From Bemisia tabaci (lineage: Eukaryota > Arthropoda > Insecta > Hemiptera > Aleyrodidae): 64,000 bases of DNA. The position numbers and the translations under genes were made by a program. Under the pieces are notes generated by a model. That model was not told the DNA's origin and searched no databases. It saw nothing but the letters and a program-made list of their open reading frames with translations. Of this stretch, positions 34,716 to 50,100 are shown in pieces (the first letter of the stretch is position 1; each line of letters opens with the position of its first letter). The stretch spans positions 19,207,131 through 19,271,130 of the forward strand of contig NC_092795.1 of assembly GCF_918797505.1 (NCBI RefSeq), given 5' to 3'.

Positions 34716-34721
34716 TTTATT
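34716..34721 (-). terminator. GABARAP: Poly(A) signal of GABARAP
   Basis: TTTATT reads AATAAA on the minus strand, about 1.2 kb downstream of the GABARAP stop codon. It would give the gene a long 3' UTR (34.7-35.9 kb). Nearer A/T-rich variants exist, so the site is tentative. Confidence 0.4.
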
Positions 34722-35910
34722 TTGAACTTACTATATACAAGATGACTGAAATTTACAGCTCAAAAGAAAATAGCTATTTTATATTGACAACAAGGACATT
34801 TAACAGAGTTTTGTGATCTATTATCCTTTCAAGCTGAATTAAACACACAACTACGTACTTTAATTTCTCATTTCAGAGAGAAAGAGCTAATTTTTCAAAA
34901 ATCAAATTAGAAACATTCATTCAGATTAAACTAAAAATTGGAAAAAAAAGAGAGAAAAAATTGAACTTGCTTCGACATTTTAGCCAGGTATATTGTGATA
35001 ATACATTTCTTCCTGTCTGATGAATATAATAGGAGGGAACCCTTACATTCAGGGTTCACAGCGAGTCAAAATTTCAGGGAGTAAAATTTTTCTTTACCTA
35101 TAGCAGATAGGTGAGTCAAATGGGGGAAGGGGCATTGTTTTCGAACAAAACCTGGGAAACGAAGAGTTCTATTCCCATGGAGGGGATAGATTGGGGGAGG
35201 GAGGGGTCACGAGATTTCTACTTAACTCCTATTGCTTAGGAGGATTCATATTCATCTTTCTGCGAAGTTCTAACGACTTCAGAGTAAGAAGAATCATGGT
35301 CTTCGATAATTAAAGTCAAAATATTTGACAGCAGGCTTTATAGATTACTCAATGCTTTTGCATCCCTCAAATTTTTGAGAGAAATAATCCTAATAGCTTA
35401 CCCAATTTCTTTAAAATAACATCCGCCAGAAATGATATATTTTTGCAATTTTAAACTATAAAGTAGTAAGAACATAATTAAAAATCTAAAAATAAAATAA
35501 TTATGAGAGAAAAATAGAGTGGTTAATACAAGAACAACGATATTTCTTCACACATTTTTGTGACTGTTTTAAAAATGATCAGTTGTTGGAGCCAGAGTAG
35601 TTTTCCAACTATATCTCACGATAATTTGCATCCAAATATGCTACTTGTAAGTTCGAAAGATGATCTAAAATTATAGTTGACGTTTGATTAAAGATAAAAA
35701 ATTGAGGAAGATTGATGGAAGTTTGCCACCCATTGCAGATTACAAGACAAAAGGAATGCAGTTATTATTAGATCTTATTTTTGGAATTACAATGATGAGA
35801 GGTGATGACAATCTTTTCCTAATAAATTATCCAATTACAATGCATGTTGATTGTGAAGAGAGAGAGAAGGAGAATAGTTGAGAACAGCGGATAATTCATT
35901 CGAACACTCC

Positions 35911-40414
<4,504 letters not shown>

Positions 40415-42870
40415 ATGGTAGAAGAAACTGTCAACTCAGCAAACAAACCTAAAGTGAGTCATAAAATTCAGAGACTTTCTATCCAAAATTCTTGCCTGAC
40501 AAGAAGGAATTTTAATAATTCAGCAGCCGGGCGATTATTGAAATGACATCGACTCTATGTCACCGCTTTGTCTTGTCGCGCAATTGACTGAGTTCCACTC
40601 GATTGTGTGACACGACAAAGCGGCGACATAGAGTCAATATCATTTCAATAATCGCCCCGCAGAAGGGCTGTCTATTATTTATTCTCATTATACATTTCCA
40701 TGATGTATGCACTTATTTAAGTAAGAGTAAGGAAGTAAGTAAGCAAGGCTCAATAAGTAAAGTAGAGTCGCAATGTACTGGAGTGTCAATGAAGTCAATC
40801 AATGAATGGGCTACTCTGAGCCCCTTGTTTGCCAAAAGCGTGAGCCAAGTATGAACAAAACAGTATTTTCTAACATGGTAGCTTATGGAAAGACTGCAGG
40901 CCACAAGTGGTTTTCAGGAATTATTAATTTGAATTGGTAATTATTTTCGTAAATTTTGACGAAGTATAAGTGTGTTGACTAAAGTCACAACAAATTAAAA
41001 TATTTATGAAATTCCTGATTTTTTATGAAATTAATTTTATGCCTGTATTTTCTGAGCAAAGCTGGGAACTCAGAATCAGCTCATGCGGCATCAACAGTTG
41101 CCGCTCTCTTATCTCAGGAGTACTGGACAAAGCAGCCTCAAAAAGTGACTCCATCGACGCTCCAGAACATTGCAACTAGGTTGTACTTCTATGGTATGAC
41201 ACTTATTATCTCAAGAATTTTTGGCAAATTTTCTTCATTAGAAGATTATCAAAGCAAGAAACTTCAAAATCACTTAAAAATTACTTTTTTAGATCATAAT
41301 CCTTAGCAGTAAAATATCTAAAGCTTGATCAGCCCCACATTAAATTGAAAATCTGCAAAAAAATCTATAGTACTTTTAAATGGTGATTTGCCCTCTGAGC
41401 ATGTAGGAATTTATGACAGCTTAGTCGCAAGATGTGTCTCTTCTAATTTTATTTTTTCACAACTTTTTCAGACACGAACAGTTCGTCCCCGTGCTGTCTA
41501 CTTATGGTCAGTGGCAGATGTCCAAAAATGGTTAAGACGTCATTGCGCTGAGTATTACCCAATGTATGCTGATAAATTTCTTCAGGTTTGTAACTTTTCT
41601 TGACAGTGATTAACAATGTGCTTGACATTGTTAATCAATTGTTTCTCAATGTGAAATGAAGAGCTTGAAGGACAAGGGACATAAGTGCAGTTTTTGCTAT
41701 TTTGAGAAATACAGGTTTGAAGTTTTGAAATTACATGGATATATCCCTATGGCGGGAAAAAAGTTCAAACTGACTTTTTGATGCTTAAAAATTGGAATTA
41801 GGTAGCAAATTTTACCCAGATTATGCTCCAAGACTAATTTTACTTGAAATCACTATTATCTCAATTTTTTTAAAAACTGCACCTAAGTATGTGCCTTGTC
41901 CGCCAAGCCCCTTGAATATGCTATTTTTCAACTAAGTGTTCCAGTCTCAGAGTTAAATTGGACGTTGGGGAATGAATCAAGAAGAGCTTACATAAACTAT
42001 GAGTACATTTAATTTTGTGAAAGGACATAATCTGTTCAAAGAAAGTTGAATTAACAGTGAGAACACAGTTACTCTGAATGACTTGTCTTGTTTAATGCAA
42101 AAAGGGCATTTCATGTAGCAGCTTTGATTATTTATTTCAACCTTAAAATTACTTTCCTACAAGGATTGAAACTGCTAAAATCTTTCATAGATCTTATATT
42201 TTAATGGGGAAAACAGTTTAACAGCATCTGGCCAAACTTGTTGCCGGGAACAACATCTATACTTTTAATGGCTAACATCTCGAAGCAAGGTTTTCCAAGA
42301 GCCCTTTCTGCAATAATAGCCTCAATTTTAGGAGTCATCTTGGCAGGCCAGTGACAAGCTTAGTTTTTAGGAGCCGTCACAATTTTTTAGGGCTCAAGAT
42401 AATTTTTTTGCATGTGTATTACCTATGGCATAGCATACAATTTTACAAGGGGCACAATTTCAAAGGACAACCCCTTTATTCATGATATAAAAGGCGTTTT
42501 TATTCATATTCATTATTAGTATAATATCATATTGAAATCAGTCCATTTGACACAATATAGCAGCTTTAACTGCATGCAAGGATTTTCACAGATAATTGAA
42601 CCTATGTTGACCTTTATAATTAAATACACAATTTTGATGATTCTCTTGTGTTCTTGTTTCATTATGGGGATCTAACATTGTGAATTTGCTATTTTACAGC
42701 ATGAAATCACAGGCAGAGCTCTAGTGAGAATGACGGAGAACAAGCTTATTCGCCTAGGGATCCAAGATAGCAAAGATCGGCAAGAAATTTGGAGAGAGAT
42801 CATGAAACTGCGTTTAAAAACAGATATTTTGGAAATCCGAGACTTGGAGAGGAAAAATTGCAATGACTGA
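40415..42870 (+). CDS. ave: Aveugle (Hyphen), SAM-domain adaptor of Ras/Raf signalling
   Basis: Small SAM-domain protein. Fly Ave joins CNK to KSR so that Ras can activate Raf downstream of EGFR. Exons 40415-40453, 41472-41585 and 42700-42870, all phase 0, give 107 aa (fly Ave 106). Seen: N-terminus MVEETVNSANKPK (fly MVEETINST); RPRAVYLWSVADVQKWLRRH opening the SAM domain; HEITGRALVRMTENKLIRLG, the SAM helix 4-5 region; DRQEIWREIMKLRLKTDILE and IRDLERKN at the C-terminus, nearly identical to the fly protein. Stop TGA 42868-42870. Intron 1 contains a hairpin element and an unexplained exon-like frame (41062-41193) that is out of phase with this gene; intron 2 contains a MITE. Vertebrate SAMD12 is the related family. 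Confidence 0.95.
40524..40662. mobile_element. Near-perfect hairpin element in ave intron 1
   Basis: Two arms of about 65 bp, left CAGCCGGGCGATTATTGAAA..., right its reverse complement ending TTCAATAATCGCCCCGCAG, with almost no loop. The termini match those of the element at 50172-50445 (ATTATTGAAATTGATAG), so the two probably belong to one mobile family. The open frame beginning at 40603 starts inside it and is not a gene. Confidence 0.8.
41062..41193 (+). other. Orphan exon-like coding segment in ave intron 1
   Basis: A 132-nt stretch preceded by a weak 3' splice site (TATTTTCTGAGCAAAG) and followed by a 5' splice site (TATG|GTATGA). It reads openly from ESAHAASTVAALLSQEYW through QPQKVTPSTLQNIATRLYFY. 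Codon use and composition look protein-coding, not random. In the open frame it enters and leaves in phase 1, so it is a symmetric exon, but ave exons 1 and 2 join in phase 0, so it does not belong to ave as modelled. It may be an exon fragment of another gene duplicated here. I do not recognise the protein. Confidence 0.4.
41661..41914. mobile_element. Three-copy MITE family, copy B (ave intron 2)
   Basis: About 254 bp from GAGCTTGAAGGACAAGGGAC to GTGCCTTGTCCGCCAAGCCC, with inverted ends and the family interior (AAGTTCAAACTGACTTTTTG). Homologous end to end to copies A and C. It lies about 75 bp downstream of ave exon 2. Confidence 0.85.
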
Positions 42871-43559
42871 AGATATATACTCCGGAGCAGGAGGTTTAAA
42901 GTGGTATTTTATAAAGTTGCAGGCTAGTTTGCTGGCTGTAATAGTGATTCAAGCAGCTTATTTCTGAGCAAAATGTAACCTAAAATTAGATCATCAATTG
43001 AAGTATACCATGGATCTTGTGAGCCTAAGAAGCTTGTCGTGTTGTGACTTAGATTGAATTGGCTTAGAATTTGAACAACAGTTTGTTCAAGTCCTCAAAT
43101 GTCAGATTGACAAATGATGAGAGAATGTAAACAAGGATACGAGAGGAACTTACTGAAATGGAAATTATATGTAGGTGGATGCTATGTATTGCATCTGCAC
43201 AATGCGTAGTGCACAGACCCTAAATAGCTGTATGATTCAAATTCTATTCTAGATCAAGGGCCTGAATGAGCATAAGTCAACATCATATTATCCTCTCTTA
43301 GGGTAAATTCTCATTTCTGTATTCCTTTTCGTCTCATTACTTATGGCTCACGAGCCGCCGGGGCAATGTGCCGATTTACGGTGTGTCTTGAAAACATGCA
43401 AGCCCACTATCCTCTGACGATGGTTAGTTTCAAATTTTTTCAATTGACCAACTCCATCATACAGCTACATTTTTAGGTAATACCTATTGTCAATTTTTAG
43501 TGACTGAAAGTTTTGAGCCAAAATTTTGTGCCTTACTTTTTCACTTTGTTTTTATTTTA

Positions 43560-43565
43560 AATAAA
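43560..43565 (+). terminator. ave: Poly(A) signal of ave
   Basis: AATAAA about 690 bp after the ave stop codon. It lies only about 345 bp from the opposing poly(A) signal of the AIG1-like gene. Confidence 0.55.
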
Positions 43566-43910
43566 CATTTGAAGTTGACTTTTGACTAATAATTTCACAC
43601 CACTGGAAGAATGTATGAGGGTCGTTCAGAATGTAATTTTCTCTACGTCCTCCTTCTCAAAAACTATTGAGGCTATAAAAGCTCTGAAGAAGTTGAGCAT
43701 CCCTTCAAAAAATGTGTTAAGCTTTAGGCACATAGAAAATTTAGTGATAAGCAGGTACTCATTGAAAGGAATGCATTAAGAACATCATATTTAGTTGTGA
43801 TAAAGTTTAGCCATCGCCGAATACCTTGGATTGCTGAGAAGGGTTCTTCGGTTCTTGGTCTAAATTTTGAAATTTCAAAAGGAAACCCAGAGGGAGAAAA
43901 TTTGACATGA

Positions 43911-43916
43911 TTTATT
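43911..43916 (-). terminator. AIG1: Poly(A) signal of the AIG1-like gene
   Basis: TTTATT, read as AATAAA on the minus strand, about 200 bp past the predicted last stop codon (44113). Its position supports the short terminal exon at 44136-44113. Confidence 0.55.
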
Positions 43917-44112
43917 CAACTTTTGACTTACACTTATAAAATTAAAAAAACAAACTTAAACAAAACATTGAGATTATGAGAGAGTAAAAAGGTTTCAAAC
44001 TAAAATGAAAATAATGATAAAAAAAAAAAAAAACAATATGAATGACTTAATTCTTACAGTTTTAAAAAAATCACCTCTTGACCAGAATAAGAGCACCACT
44101 TTCAGTCTTGAC

Positions 44113-47100
44113 TTATCGTCTCTTCTTTGTTTTGTCCTGAAAACATAAGAAGAAAAAAAAAGATAAAGTTAGTGTATGTTCCATGATTTGCATAAGGAGA
44201 GCAGTTTCATTCTTTGGAACAGAACACTTTTAACTTTAGAAAGGTTTTGGAGTTTATCAATCAAATCTAAGGTTGAAAGCTAACATACGTTCAATATAGA
44301 CAGAGGAGTAAGCACTGAGGAAAGAGTAAGAAGACATGGTCAAAGGGTGAGGAAGTAAATGTACATAAAAACTTACATTAAAAGGTAACAGAAGGCACCA
44401 ACCTGTTTCCATTTTAATTTTAAAAGTAAGAAAAATACCTACTTACCTCTTTTGCTCGAATTATAAGTTCAGTTCTGATAATAAAAAACAAAATGAATAA
44501 TGAATAAAAAAGGTAAACATACATGGAACTGATAAAAATGCTTTCTGCAGAATGTAACAATTTCCCTCTAGAGCTTTCATCAGTGATCATAAAAAAAAGA
44601 ATACAAACTTGGAACATGATTCTCCATTATTGATCTCAAATTCGGAAAAAGTCTATGTGATGAGAAACTATGCTGTTCGGTATGATAAAAACTAAATGAT
44701 GCATCAATTATTCTCACTTCTTTACAGCCTTGAAAACTAATTATCGGTGAGTTGATAGGTCTATGCCTCATAAGGAAGACAAAGCGCATTAGCGCAGTTT
44801 TTGCTATTTTGAGAAATACAGGTTTAAAGTTTAGAAATTACACGAATCCCTGTGATGAAAAGGAAGTTCAAACTGACTCTTTGATGCTTAAAAATTGGAA
44901 TTTTGGAGCAAATTTTTCACAGAATTCGCATTAAGACTAGTTTTACTTGAAATAATTCGTGGGCTCAATATTTTGAAAAACTGCATTCATGCGCCTTGTC
45001 CTCCAAGCCCCTCATATAAGTTTCAAGAAATTTTGAGATTACTTTCCTTTGTATAAAATTAAAAAGAAAAATAAAAAAAACAGGAAAGAAAAAATTGTTA
45101 AGATACATTTTCAGAGCTGATATTAACACATTGCAAGAAGATTTTAGACTTCACTTGAGGAGAGGATACTCTTCTGTGGTGATAAAAAAGAAGGTTAAAA
45201 GAGCATCTAGAAATTTTATAATTCTTTTCTCCCACATGATAGGGCACTTTTATTCCTTACTTTGATCTCCTAAAGTGTGCTTATGAGCACTACAAGTTAC
45301 TATCATTTAAATATGTTCTTGCACTATAGCAGTGTTCCAGTTATTAGATGAAGAAAACAATTTTCAAAGGCCACCTCATATTTGGAGAATTTATTGCGGT
45401 AACAGAGAGCGGCTATCAGATTATGAAACATAAGAGACTTGAATCCCTGGCGAGACACTTTCAAAAGTTTAACTTCAAGTTCAAAGGGAAAATTGTAAAA
45501 GAATGTTTCCCTTGAGTTAAAATTTTACTGTTTTCATTAATACCCAGTGATTCTCAAAAAACAGATTAGAGGCAATTGAAAGGAACACTATGATAACGTT
45601 AAACTCTTTCTCCTTTTTTTTTCGTTGAATGAAGGCTTTGTGCAAAAAGTTCTTCACAGAAACAGTAAGCAGAAACACAAAGAACTTTAAAACACAAAAT
45701 CTTAGTATGGTAAAAATTTTACTGCTTATCAGATAAATATAATGCACAATCTCAGCAAAGTTTAACCAATTTTTGTTAATGCTGCTTTAGAAAAGTTATG
45801 ATGTTCATTTGGTTGAATTGTTGCGAGGGCAAGGGAAGAGACCTATAAAGGTATGTTTCATGAATCTTAATGAGAATCTAACCATCTGATAAAATGAATC
45901 GCTCCGCAGGATATTTGGCATAGATTTTCTTCAAAAAGAGAGCAGGAGCCCCAAACTAAAATTTTTATTCTGAAAATTCAACGATGAATTGCTATTTTAG
46001 GTTTCTTTCAATAAAATATTCATTTCTGCAAGTTACAAAACAAATTCAAGTAAAAATAAAGGAAAAAACCGAAGGCACTTTTTAAAACAAAATGAAATCA
46101 AATTTCTTTTAAACAATTTATTGTACTTCACACACATTTTCTTCAAAGTCTTAGAAGAATTAAGAAAAGAGGTTTTAAGAAAAAACTTTCGATCACTGCA
46201 AGCAGCAGAAAGAAACAAGGAGAAAAAACATACTATACAAATATCATACCGGTAACGCCCGGACAAGGTTGATTATGAATCAGTGGATTTTCAGCAATTA
46301 AAATAAAATGAGAACAAAGAATACACTTGAAATTCAAACACAAAATATTTGAAAAAAAAATAAAATAAAATAAATAGAATAAAATAAAAATATATGTGAG
46401 TATATCAACTTTGCCCTTGTTGAAAAATTAAATTTCAAATTTTTGATTAACTACCGATAAAAAGAGTTTTCAGATTGCTTGGGAAGATTCTTTTCAAGCA
46501 ACTTTCAAATTTTCTTCAACTTTCTTCAACTTCTTTCTTCAACTTCAACTTTCATGAATTGTTCATGGAAAAAGAGTTCTACATAAAATTGGAGTCATGG
46601 ATTTTTGATGACACGATAATATTTGGTCACACTGGGATAGTATGGTTAGCAACCTTCAGTAAACAGTTACTATAATTATGAGTAACTGTTAAAATATAAA
46701 AGAAAATAAGAAAAGGTATGAAAATTTAAAACTGGTAAAACCTTCAATCAAGATTTGTAAATTATAATAGCTATGTTATAAGAATAAGATGATAAATGAC
46801 AAACAGCAATTTAACAATAAACGTATTGAAACGCTAACAGTTTGGTGAAACAAAAAAAGGCACAAAGAAAGTCACCTGTGTTCTGACTGGTCAATATGGC
46901 AATATAACAGTAACAACAAAACACTGTACATGAAGAAAAATCCATCATGGTTATATGTACTATCAGTTAATAATAAAATCATCTCAGTACATATGAGAAA
47001 CTAAAAACATTAATTTCACTTAGGTTGAGTCTACGCAAGCAAACTTCCATCAAAGTATTTTGATGAGCTCCAAGCTTGTGTATGGTCCAAGATAAACTTA

Positions 47101-50100
47101 CTAGTATTTGCTTTCACCTAAACTGAACATGCATGGCTAAATGTACTTAGTTTGTCACATTCACAAAGCTGGCTTGTTGCAGAAGTTAAAAAGACAAATT
47201 TTTGTTGTTTTAAACTAAGAAAATTCTTCTGACTTTTTTTTTAATACAACTGAGGCTTGAACAACTTACAAGACACTGTAAAGTTGCTTGCGATTGCAGA
47301 GGACAATGCTCGTTTGAGGAAATATTGAACATAACTACTGCATTGAGGGTGAACGGTGAAACTGCAAAAATCCTATCTCAGTTGTGGAATTTCAAAATCT
47401 CTGTTCCTATTTCATTTTTTAAAAGGAGACCAAACCAATATCATGGCATGAAAATTAATATTCTTCACATGGGGAGGAAAAATCATCGAAGTTTTCAAGA
47501 CATTATGTTCAGTCATTTTCAATGTAGAAAATAAAGTATGACAGGAAGTCTGCTACACCGCAAACCGAGATACGCATTTCTGTAGTTTCACCTTCAACAT
47601 GCAACTGCCTAAGAAACAAAGTTATTGGCTCAATGCAAAGAAATTCACAGAATAGTGAATTTGAAAACAATTTTGTCATTATAAAAGTGAGAAGCTCAGG
47701 ACACTGAATGTTTCGATTGCCACTGAAGCGCTGTTGCAGACTGAGCACAGCAAATTTATATTTCCTGAAAATATGATTTAGAGATTATCGTTTCTTAGGC
47801 TAGTTACATGTGATTCTGTGTTTCCCGAATGAACTTTACGAAAAAAACGAAAATTTAGAAAGCTGTGGCAAGCTGGGAAAAATCCAAGCAATATTCTGCT
47901 TAAAGTTTATGGATAGGTTTGAAGAACAATGGTGATTTCCTTCGGTCTTATATGAAAAGATAACACTGCAGTCTCGCAGGTAAAGTTATTTTGACCAGAT
48001 AAAGAAACAACCTATGTACATTTTAAAAAGTACAATTCATAGAGGAAAATCCTACTACTTACATGATATTGTTTTATTGAAAAAAAGAGTAAGAGGTTGC
48101 TGTGATGCTAATTCATATTTAAATATGATGACAATCTCAAACCTTTGCATTTCAACTAGACTAACATGCTATTAACACATGGCTGAATCCAAATATTGTG
48201 ACAGATACTTGATGTAATATGATCGGTCTATTTCTAATTACAATTGGTTCCATTTATGCAGAAATTAGTCTGTCTACTGCTAGGAGCAAATGTTCTTTTG
48301 AATTTTTATAGTCAATGTTTAAATGGAACCCGATTGCGAAAACAAGCGTTAGACAGAGGTAAATTAAGCAGAGTTTTATCATAAAATTCTACACCTTGAT
48401 TCCAGATAACATTCCTATTATGACATGCATAAGGACTTAACATTTCTAAGAACTGCACCTGAATTTTGGGAAAAAAATAGACCTGATGGATGAAAATATT
48501 AACACATGACAAGGCACCAAGTTTTCCGGGGAAGGAAATGATGAAGCTCATTACAAAACTTTTTGAAAATAAGGCATTTCTAGAAAATAGGACAATTTTA
48601 CTTTCTTTCTAGCTTTTTGACAAACATATGCACCGCACAACCTTTTCAACCTAGATAAAGCCGACTTTCTTTTCACGTGACAGGAAAATTTGAATTGAGT
48701 GGAGATGATTCATTCACTTGCATTCCAGGTGAAATTCCTTGATGACAGGTCTTGATTCAAAAAGAAGAAAATTCGGATCAAAATCTTGAGGAAACATGCA
48801 ATATTACAAAAACACCATCCGTAGAACACACCTTTTAAACAGAATATATCGCATTGGGGGAAAGAAGAATCCGAGTCTATTTCTGCTTTCAGCATAGAAG
48901 CAACAGGAGATAAAAAATCAGAGAAATACAGGCTGTAGCTATCTTACAGAAGAAGTTTGCTGCTATCACATAGATGTATAAAGGATCAACAAGCAAAAAA
49001 AGGATGATACGTAATGCTGAAATGCCTTGAAGAAATTCAGAGGTGCAGAAACTTCCCAATTACGCAATTGCTTTACTGCTTGCGTAGAAAAATGGGTAAA
49101 CCAGCTCACTGACTCACCAAAATCGCATATTTTCCAAAAATTGTTGTGAAAATTGAGTATTTTTCCATAAAATTGCGATTATTCGGGTATAAAAAATCAA
49201 AAAGATTGTAGCTTAGAAAAATTGAGAAAAGATGCGGTTTCAATGAGAGGGAGGGCTAAGAACTTTCTGCACCCCAGGAGAAGGTAAAGTAGGTAAATAC
49301 AAATTCACAAGCTAAAAAGAGTATGACTCAGACATGCACTAAGCTTGAGGGCAAAATAAAAAGTATGTCTCAAAATTCAACTTCTAAAATTCTACATAAA
49401 AACCTCCGTAAGTAGCACTTCTTACAAACTTCAAGCTCCTCTCATCATTTTAAACAAGGCACTGAATTTCGAAGGCATCATATTTTTTTTTTAGAAAAAG
49501 AATGAGTAGTCATTCAAGTAGACAGGTATGCTATTACTACAGGGGGGTAGGACTAACTGATCATCACCAAGATATCGTATGTACAACATGAACTGACAAA
49601 AAAGAATTCATGTGCAAACAAATTAAACTATCAGTCAAAAATGAATGCAAAAATCAAACAAATAACACTCCCAGATGTATCAGAGGCAGGATACTCCAAA
49701 TTAAATATCACAGTTTAAAATGAAAAAAACCGCAATTTTAAAAAGCATTAAGGTACTAAATGTATTAATGGCTGGAAAAAAAACTTGCATCCAAATTAAG
49801 AGAAGTGACAAAGAATCTTAACAGAACAGTTAATATAATGTGTAATGGAACACCAACACCAATTTAGGGTAACCTTCAATAAAAAACAATGGGTGTTCGC
49901 ACAGCACGGGCAAGAATGGACTGTCCGCTTGTAGTAATTGTTTAAAATCACGGGTATTTATATGGGTAATGCTGTTAGAGTCGTTTTTCTTTACTTTTGG
50001 TCAGTTTTTCAAATTAATTCATTGTTTTAGCGTTTTGGTATCGGAGCATGGGGGTTTCAAAGTTTCAGTGAAATTAAATTGATGGCTTTCGACTTTCGAG

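Noticed and set aside
44447..44474. 28-nt exon-like piece on the minus strand (AG...GT borders) in AIG1 intron 4
   Set aside because: Joined to exon 4 in phase 0 it stops immediately (AAC TGA); kept only as a remote alternative end.
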